A stretch of DNA of 11,165 nucleotides from the NCBI GenBank assembly GCA_021153185.1, contig JAGKTY010000048.1, positions 1 to 11,165 of the forward strand, in the 5' to 3' direction. Positions 6,554 through 11,165 of this stretch are shown here, piece by piece (the stretch's first letter is position 1; each line of letters begins with the position of its first letter). Made by a program: the position numbers and the translations under genes. The notes under the pieces are model-generated. The model worked only from the letters and a program-made list of their open reading frames with translations. It was not told where the DNA came from and did not search any database. Origin of the DNA: Lachnospiraceae bacterium (GTDB taxonomy: Bacteria > Bacillota > Clostridia > Lachnospirales > Lachnospiraceae).

Positions 6554-7828
6554 TTATTGGGAGATCAGCATCCTCGTATACTCGGATTGCATTTCTTGTC
6601 CGAATTTGCGTGCCACAACGCTCTCATATAGATGTGCGGTCTGCAAATCCTTTTGGAATTGTTTCAGGGCGTTTTTTGTCAGAATGCGTTCTGCCTTGGA
6701 AGCGCTGGAAATAAGCGGAAGCTTACTATTTGCTTTTATGGCACCCGTTAAGTCGCTTGCCGATTTGCTAAGGGCAAGCATGGTTGCGTAATAGGTAACG
6801 TCTCCGTTAATGAACGCATCCATTTCAGCCTTGGTAATACCCAAAAGAATATGACTGAGCATCCGACTGATCCGCGTAAAGGTCAAGTCCTTAGATTTGA
6901 GCAAATGAATGAATTGTGCCGAGGATTGGAATTGTGTTCTGTATTTCATCAATTTGTCATGAAAATCCCCGGTGACGTCAAGATAGATTGTGAAATCATC
7001 CTCCATCATCAATTTGTATTGCAGCATCTGATCAAAGTCAGCAGGCAAAACCGGGTAGGCATGGTAAAAAGCCTCTGTCAGAATTGGCAGAGCGGTCTTT
7101 GGAACAAATGCGGCAATCTGGGGCCAAAGATTGGAAGCGGAAGCATGCTCAGAAAACAGCGCGCGCAGTGCGCTTGCAGAGGCAAAACCGGTTTCTTTGG
7201 TCAAAGTGTTGCTGTGATAGCCGCTATCTGTGCGCTTTACTGTAACCGGTTTGATGCTGCTATGTTGCTTTTTAAGTGCCTTGAGATATTCCAGTGCAAG
7301 AATGTTGTTTGGGGTATCTAGGAAAGACATATCATCGTTAGCAAAAGCAGTATTATCAGGCGAAGTAGTTTGTTTCAAATAAGTAGCGAGTGCCAGCTTT
7401 CTGGCAACAGGAAAAGCGTTTCCGCATTTCAGTTGTCTGTTTAATTCTTCCTGATATAAAGCCGGCTCTTCACAAAGAATATCGGCAACCTCAGAGAGCA
7501 TTGTCAAATCACCGGTTTCGGAGCCAAAGCATAAATAATCGATGGTTCCAAGCCTGTCAAGGAGCGTCACAGCACCATATGCAAAGTATTCTGCGCTTGC
7601 CGTGGCATAACAGACAGGCAGCTCCAAAACAAGATCTGCGCCGCAGTCAAGTGCAATCCGGGCACGTAAATGCTTGTCCATGATGGCAGGTTCTCCGCGC
7701 TGCACAAAATCACCGCTCATCACTACAACCAGTCTGTCGGCGTTTGTGAGTGCTTTTGCACGTTCAAATAAATAAGCGTGTCCATTATGAAAAGGGTTGA
7801 ATTCTGCAATAATTGCGGTTGTAATCAT
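6554..7828 (-). CDS. tmcAL: tRNA(Met) cytidine acetate ligase TmcAL
   Basis: Protein of 424 residues, close to the size of Bacillus TmcAL (formerly YlbM). This enzyme makes N4-acetylcytidine at the wobble base C34 of elongator tRNA-Met. It uses acetate and ATP through an acetyl-adenylate rather than acetyl-CoA. The nucleotidyltransferase signature AEFNPFHNGH is at residues 8-17, with the HxGH pair His14/His17. It is followed by VVMSGDFVQRGEPAI near 35-49, LVLELPVCYATASAEYFA, and FGSETGDL. The C-terminal half is the helical tRNA-binding region. Start ATG is supported by AAGGAGA five bases upstream. The Shine-Dalgarno site directly abuts a 93-base tandem repeat, so the promoter or leader must lie in or beyond the repeats. 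It is divergent from pta, whose product sits in the same acetate pathway. Confidence 0.95.
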   Translation of the reverse strand: MITTAIIAEFNPFHNGHAYLFERAKALTNADRLVVVMSGDFVQRGEPAIMDKHLRARIALDCGADLVLELPVCYATASAEYFAYGAVTLLDRLGTIDYLCFGSETGDLTMLSEVADILCEEPALYQEELNRQLKCGNAFPVARKLALATYLKQTTSPDNTAFANDDMSFLDTPNNILALEYLKALKKQHSSIKPVTVKRTDSGYHSNTLTKETGFASASALRALFSEHASASNLWPQIAAFVPKTALPILTEAFYHAYPVLPADFDQMLQYKLMMEDDFTIYLDVTGDFHDKLMKYRTQFQSSAQFIHLLKSKDLTFTRISRMLSHILLGITKAEMDAFINGDVTYYATMLALSKSASDLTGAIKANSKLPLISSASKAERILTKNALKQFQKDLQTAHLYESVVARKFGQEMQSEYTRMLISQ

Positions 7829-7839
7829 GTTGTTCTCCT

Positions 7840-8119
7840 TAACTATTCAGCACCCCATTCGCAAAATCGCATCTACGATGCTTTCTTTTTGCTCATGTGG
7901 ATTCTTGCCAAATAGATTTCAAAAGTGATTTGTAACTATTCAGCACCCCATTCGCAAAACCGCATCTACGATGCTTTCTTTTTGCTCATGTGGATTCTTG
8001 CCAAATAGATTTCAAAAATGATTTGTAACTATTCAGAACCCCATTCGCAAAATCGCATCTACGATGCTTTCCTTTTGCTCATGTGGTTACTTCGCCATAT
8101 AAATTTCTAAAAATGTCCA
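7840..8119. repeat. Three tandem copies of a 93-base repeat
   Basis: Copies begin with AACTATTCAG at 7841, 7934 and 8027, an exact 93-base period. The first two copies differ by only a few bases. The third matches for about 60 bases and then diverges into the fold-back segment. Each copy contains a small palindrome GCATC-TAC-GATGC followed by a T-rich run on the plus strand, resembling a weak terminator. There are no variable spacers, so this is not a CRISPR array. The array fills most of the tmcAL-pta gap and touches the tmcAL ribosome-binding site. Confidence 0.93.
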
Positions 8120-8172
8120 TTCATGCAAGCATGATGTCCATTTTAGAAATTTACATGGCTCTGAATAGTTAC
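8025..8172. repeat. Fold-back, MITE-like unit with 13-base terminal inverted repeats
   Basis: The left end GTAACTATTCAGA (8025-8037) is the exact reverse complement of the right end TCTGAATAGTTAC (8160-8172). Inside, arms 8094-8112 and 8141-8159 pair over 19 positions with one mismatch, which is an A-C mismatch in a plus-strand transcript and a G-U pair in a minus-strand transcript. The centre holds a further 6-base palindrome (TCATGC-AA-GCATGA, 8121-8134). No transposase frame is present, so any mobility would need one supplied elsewhere. The two upstream 93-base copies share the left end only, which suggests tandem duplication of the left part. Confidence 0.75.
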
Positions 8173-8221
8173 ATGATATCAGAAATTGCTATATTTTTAT
8201 ATGTTTTTTTCCTGAAAAATA

Positions 8222-8250
8222 TTGTAAGAAAAAAGTGATTGTTTTATACT
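8222..8250 (+). promoter_or_regulatory. Promoter of pta
   Basis: TTGTAA (8222-8227) and TATACT (8245-8250) are separated by exactly 17 bases, close to the vegetative consensus. They lie 85 bases before the pta start. The surrounding sequence is very A+T rich. The promoter is just outside the fold-back repeat, which ends at 8172. Confidence 0.7.
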
Positions 8251-8283
8251 TTACATAGTGTAATTGTTTTGAGCAGGAGATAA

Positions 8284-8319
8284 ATGATTACATATTTGAA
8301 GAAACGCATAAAACTGTAG
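8284..8319 (+). CDS. Possible 11-residue leader peptide before pta
   Basis: ATG at 8284 follows AGGAGA (8275-8280) with a rather short gap. It opens a frame of eleven codons (MITYLKKRIKL) ending in TAG at 8317-8319, just before the pta ribosome-binding site. It lies downstream of the likely pta promoter, so it would be on the pta mRNA. The peptide is basic and has no run of a single amino acid that would suggest classical attenuation. It may be a chance frame. Confidence 0.22.
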   Translation: MITYLKKRIKL

Positions 8320-8334
8320 AAAGGGGTATCAACC

Positions 8335-9336
8335 ATGTCGTATATCGATACAATTAAAGAGAAAGCTAGATCAGACAAAAAGACAATTGTACTTCCGGAA
8401 ACAAATGATAAAAGGACGCTGATTGCTGCAAGTCATATTATTGAGGAAGGCATTGCTAACATCATTATGGTTGGTGATGAAGAGAAAATCATGGATGGTG
8501 CCAGATGGCTTGAGGTTGAGCTTGATGGTGTGACGGTAGTCAATCCGGAAAAATGTGATAAATTTGATGAGTATGTCAATTTGTTATATGAGACACGTAA
8601 ATCCAAAGGAATGACGGTTGAAAAAGCGACGGAAATTCTGAAGAACGATTACCTGACATTTGGTGTCATTATGGTCAAGGCAAAGGATGCTGACGGAATG
8701 GTGGCAGGTGCGTGTCATGCGACAGCCGATACACTCAGACCGGCGCTTCAAATTTTGAAGACGGCTCCTGGTGTGAAGCTTGTATCAGGCTTCTTTATTA
8801 TGGACGTTCCAAATTGCGAATATGGTGAGAACGGTACATTCCTGTTTGCGGATTGCGGACTGAACCAGGACCCGACGGCAGAAGAGCTTGCTGCGATTGC
8901 CGAGAGCTCCGCAAAAAGCTTTAAAGCACTTGTTGGTGCCAAACCGATTGTTGCGATGCTTTCCCATTCTACAATGGGCAGTGCCAAACATCCGCTTGTC
9001 GACAAGGTTGTGGAGGCCACAAGGATTTGTAAGGAGCAGTATCCAAGTCTTTGCATCGATGGAGAATTGCAGTCGGATGCAGCGATTGTTCCGCATATTG
9101 CCAAATCAAAAGCACCGGGCAGCGAAGTGGCCGGAAAAGCCAATATTTTGGTGTTCCCGAACCTTGACTGTGGCAATATCGCATATAAGCTTGTACAGAG
9201 ACTTGCCAAGGCAGAAGCGTACGGTCCGATGCTGCAGGGAATTGCGCAGCCGGTCAACGACCTTTCCAGAGGATGTTCCTGGGAGGATATCGTGGGTGTT
9301 GTGGCACTCACAGCTGTTCAGGCACAGCTTGGATAA
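8335..9336 (+). CDS. pta: Phosphate acetyltransferase
   Basis: Cytoplasmic enzyme of 333 residues, the normal length for the short single-domain Pta. It converts acetyl-CoA and phosphate to acetyl phosphate and CoA, the first step of ATP-yielding acetate formation. The N-terminus (IDTIKEKARSDKKTIVLPET) and the C-terminal signature QPVNDLSRGCSWEDIVG are typical. Between them lie GVMVKAKDADGMVAGACHATADTLRPALQ-type and FLFADCGLNQDPTAEELAAIA-type segments. The ATG at 8335 is preceded by AAAGGGG at a suitable distance. No N-terminal DRTGG regulatory domain is present. The usual partner ackA is not downstream; a terminator and then a converging membrane-protein gene follow. Acetate kinase is presumably encoded elsewhere. 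The link to the divergent tmcAL is acetate, which pta helps produce and TmcAL consumes. Confidence 0.97.
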   Translation: MSYIDTIKEKARSDKKTIVLPETNDKRTLIAASHIIEEGIANIIMVGDEEKIMDGARWLEVELDGVTVVNPEKCDKFDEYVNLLYETRKSKGMTVEKATEILKNDYLTFGVIMVKAKDADGMVAGACHATADTLRPALQILKTAPGVKLVSGFFIMDVPNCEYGENGTFLFADCGLNQDPTAEELAAIAESSAKSFKALVGAKPIVAMLSHSTMGSAKHPLVDKVVEATRICKEQYPSLCIDGELQSDAAIVPHIAKSKAPGSEVAGKANILVFPNLDCGNIAYKLVQRLAKAEAYGPMLQGIAQPVNDLSRGCSWEDIVGVVALTAVQAQLG

Positions 9337-9349
9337 TTCATACAGCATA

Positions 9350-9390
9350 AAACAGAGACGAGATACGCTTTGCGAATCTCGTCTCTGTTT
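9350..9390. terminator. Bidirectional terminator after pta
   Basis: A perfect 15-base inverted repeat (9350-9364 with 9376-9390, arms AAACAGAGACGAGAT and its complement) surrounds an inner CGC/GCG mini-stem with a TTT loop. The T-rich end of the arm continues into GTTTCT on the plus strand, and the minus-strand exit is also T-rich. It separates pta from the convergent membrane-protein gene, whose stop codon is only ten bases away. Confidence 0.88.
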
Positions 9391-9399
9391 GTTTCTAAG

Positions 9400-11007
9400 T
9401 TACAAAGTTTCTTTTGGGCGTTTGTTTTCCAAAAAATCGACAAGCTGTAAGAAGCTGACGAAATAGCCGCAAAGATAAAAACAGAAATAATACATAAAGA
9501 ACATCGCGGGTGCTGTCAGGAAAATAAGCGGTACCTGTAATAGTGTTAAGGCCTGCAGACAAAACAGGTCTTTTCGCTTTTGGAAGATACTCAAAATAAG
9601 CCCGAGCAAACAAAAAACCAGTGTTGGCAGGGTATTATAAAAAACCGGAAGCAACCGGTTTGTCGTAACCTGTTCCTTGGTATAGTCACGGCATCCCAAA
9701 AAGCTGATGACTTTTTCGCGAAGCGTCAGGCCAAGCGGCGGGCTGCTTAGGACAAACAGATTTTTGAAATCAATATCATAATAAACGAGCGAGCGGATTG
9801 CCGAGATGCTTTCTCCGCCGGGATGATTTGTTTCGTTTTTATAAAAACCATTTGTGTGCAAATAAGTTAGGGTGCGGTAATAAAGAAACAATCCCGGATT
9901 GTATATGATCAGACGAAGTGACGCCTTCATAAAGCGGTTTAATTGCTCCTTTGGCAGCACATCCGGAATGAGCCAATACTGACTAATGTTGCGCACGCTG
10001 GCATTCTGGCGAAGTTTTGCGGCATCTACAAGCTCATTGATTGTCTGTACATCGTCATAAACATCAGGTCCCTTTAGCTCCTCTACATGGCGGAAGAGGT
10101 TGGCAACGGGATTTAAGACGAGCGAAATCGGGTATTTGTTACTTCCGTTCAGTGCGATTTTGTTTGGCACATTACATATCGTAAAGCTGAGTGCAATCAC
10201 AAGCATCATACAAACGGCTCTCTTTGGGCTGCACAGCTTTAAGAAGGCAAAGGTCAGAGGAAGCAGTAAAAGAAGATAGACAAATTCGCTTCGCCAGGCA
10301 ATGACAAGCCCTGTCAGAACGGACAAAAGGACAGCGTTAGATAACGAAAGTGTGCCCTTTTTGTAGGCAAAAAACGTGCTTGCAAATACAAACAGGCTGA
10401 GCCAGCCGACGAGCGACGCACGCAACGTAAACAGATTGGCGTCAAGCACCGGCAACAGTAAAAAAGGTATCATCATAAGCCGGGTTTTCCGTCCCGGATA
10501 ACAATCAAACATGTTTTTCATAATGTAGGCAAAAATCGTGCAGATAATCAGAAGCTGCAGGGCGGTGATGGTTGCCATAGAAGGAAAAACCATCAGGCAT
10601 ACAATATAAAAAAAGCTTGTCAGCCCGGTTTGTGCAGGTGATAAATCGAGTGTAAGTGCACTTTTGATGACATAAAATTCATCGCCTTTAAAAATGCCGG
10701 GCCAGGTCATGAGAAATAAAATGCCCATAACGAGCCCGTAGACGCAGAAATATTTAAAATAGGAAAGAAATTTCCGGTTCCTTCGCAGAATGCACTTTAT
10801 ACATGTAAAAAACAAAAAGTACAAACCAAAACAGAATAGAAATGCGAGTGCAATCAAAAAAAACATGTAGCCACAAAGCGGCTTTGGCCAGTTGAACGTA
10901 ACCCTAACGCGCCCACGCACGATAAAATAGTGCGCAAGCATGCAAATCAGTGCAAGCGGCGCGGTAAATTTGATTTGTACAAAGAATTGTTTTATTTTTT
11001 GGTTCAT
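9400..11007 (-). CDS. Polytopic membrane protein, probable GT-C-type glycosyltransferase
   Basis: Protein of 535 residues with about ten or eleven predicted membrane helices, for example near residues 13-30, 45-70, 85-103, 130-165, 176-193, 198-214, 223-260, 264-280, 458-475 and 482-518. A loop after the third helix carries WPGIFKGDE (102-110), with an acidic pair at Asp109/Glu110. An acidic motif in the first large outer loop is typical of GT-C enzymes, which move sugars from lipid carriers. A hydrophilic region of about 170 residues (285-455) probably faces outside. The layout recalls uncharacterised DUF6020-type proteins of Firmicutes; the exact family and substrate are not certain. I chose the ATG at 11005-11007, with GGGAG six bases upstream; the TTG at 11037 has no such site. 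A weak minus-strand promoter may be TTTCTT/TATGAT (11105-11110 and 11082-11087, 17-base spacer). It appears monocistronic. Confidence 0.8.
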   Translation of the reverse strand: MNQKIKQFFVQIKFTAPLALICMLAHYFIVRGRVRVTFNWPKPLCGYMFFLIALAFLFCFGLYFLFFTCIKCILRRNRKFLSYFKYFCVYGLVMGILFLMTWPGIFKGDEFYVIKSALTLDLSPAQTGLTSFFYIVCLMVFPSMATITALQLLIICTIFAYIMKNMFDCYPGRKTRLMMIPFLLLPVLDANLFTLRASLVGWLSLFVFASTFFAYKKGTLSLSNAVLLSVLTGLVIAWRSEFVYLLLLLPLTFAFLKLCSPKRAVCMMLVIALSFTICNVPNKIALNGSNKYPISLVLNPVANLFRHVEELKGPDVYDDVQTINELVDAAKLRQNASVRNISQYWLIPDVLPKEQLNRFMKASLRLIIYNPGLFLYYRTLTYLHTNGFYKNETNHPGGESISAIRSLVYYDIDFKNLFVLSSPPLGLTLREKVISFLGCRDYTKEQVTTNRLLPVFYNTLPTLVFCLLGLILSIFQKRKDLFCLQALTLLQVPLIFLTAPAMFFMYYFCFYLCGYFVSFLQLVDFLENKRPKETL

Positions 11008-11053
11008 GTGAAACTCCCATATGATAAAATACTGCAAAAATAAAGCAGTGAAA

Positions 11054-11123
11054 ATTTGATGAATGCATCTGAATTAACTATATCATATTTTAAATCCGAA
11101 ATGAAAGAAATAATTCATCAAAT
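11054..11123. promoter_or_regulatory. Spaced 11-base inverted repeat in a divergent control region
   Basis: ATTTGATGAAT (11054-11064) and ATTCATCAAAT (11113-11123) are exact reverse complements, 48 bases apart. The right half ends five bases before the -35 of the rightward promoter. The pair brackets the weak leftward promoter of the membrane-protein gene. This placement fits paired operator half-sites or a looping site, but chance is possible in such A+T-rich DNA. Confidence 0.4.
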
Positions 11124-11127
11124 ATTG

Positions 11128-11156
11128 TTGACAAAGTAATATACCCTATGTATAAT
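11128..11156 (+). promoter_or_regulatory. Perfect consensus vegetative promoter firing out of the right edge
   Basis: TTGACA (11128-11133) and TATAAT (11151-11156) both match the consensus fully, with an ideal 17-base spacer. Transcription would start near 11163 and run rightward, so a plus-strand gene or RNA must lie just beyond the window. Such a strong core promoter usually drives an abundant RNA or is held down by a repressor. Confidence 0.85.
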
Positions 11157-11165
11157 AGTTTGAGT

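Noticed and set aside
6851..7321. A 156-codon plus-strand frame inside tmcAL
   Set aside because: It is antisense to conserved TmcAL coding sequence, with no ribosome-binding site or recognisable domain.
7840..8172. CRISPR array
   Set aside because: The 93-base copies are directly adjacent without variable spacers, and no cas gene is in the window.
8888..9466. A 192-codon plus-strand frame overlapping pta
   Set aside because: It is an out-of-frame shadow of pta that runs through the terminator hairpin; its composition (Arg, Leu and Pro rich) is not protein-like.

Overview
The window looks like chromosomal DNA from a low- to mid-GC Firmicute of the class Clostridia, most likely Lachnospiraceae. 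The basis is the protein character, the strong Shine-Dalgarno sites, the use of GTG starts, and the gene order polA, coaE, FtsA-like gene, WalJ-type hydrolase, ACT protein, PFL-like protein. The assignment is inference, since no database search was possible.

Bases 1-1185 hold the 3' part of polA, with the polymerase active site intact, cut off near base 135. To the left of that point the DNA is more A+T rich, has an in-frame stop, and carries a minus-strand reading frame that runs off the window. This is either a real insertion or rearrangement inside polA or an assembly chimera.

Bases 1182-4667 hold a tightly packed plus-strand operon that continues polA: coaE (last step of coenzyme A synthesis), a 697-residue FtsA-like ATPase with an unusual beta-grasp-like C-terminal half, and a WalJ/YycJ-type metallo-beta-lactamase-fold hydrolase. 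Gene junctions are a 4-base overlap, a 2-base gap and a 1-base gap. After a promoter and a leader hairpin (4683-4762) come a small ACT-domain protein and a UPF0210 (PFL-like) protein, a pair of unknown function. A strong bidirectional terminator (6502-6542) closes this half.

Bases 6554-9390 hold two divergent genes of acetate and acetyl metabolism. On the minus strand is tmcAL, which uses acetate and ATP to make N4-acetylcytidine in tRNA-Met. On the plus strand is pta, phosphate acetyltransferase. The 506-base gap between them carries three copies of a 93-base tandem repeat, the last continuing into a fold-back, MITE-like unit with 13-base terminal inverted repeats. Next to this is a good pta promoter and a possible 11-codon leader ORF. 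ackA does not follow pta.

Bases 9400-11007 (minus) encode a large polytopic membrane protein resembling GT-C-type glycosyltransferases. At the right edge is a perfect consensus promoter (TTGACA, 17 bases, TATAAT) firing rightward to a gene outside the window, with an 11-base inverted repeat just upstream.

Most of the window is ordinary housekeeping DNA. The points most worth a second look are the polA junction, the tandem fold-back repeat in the tmcAL/pta gap, and the C-terminal architecture of the FtsA-like protein. I see no clear undescribed defence or mobile system.
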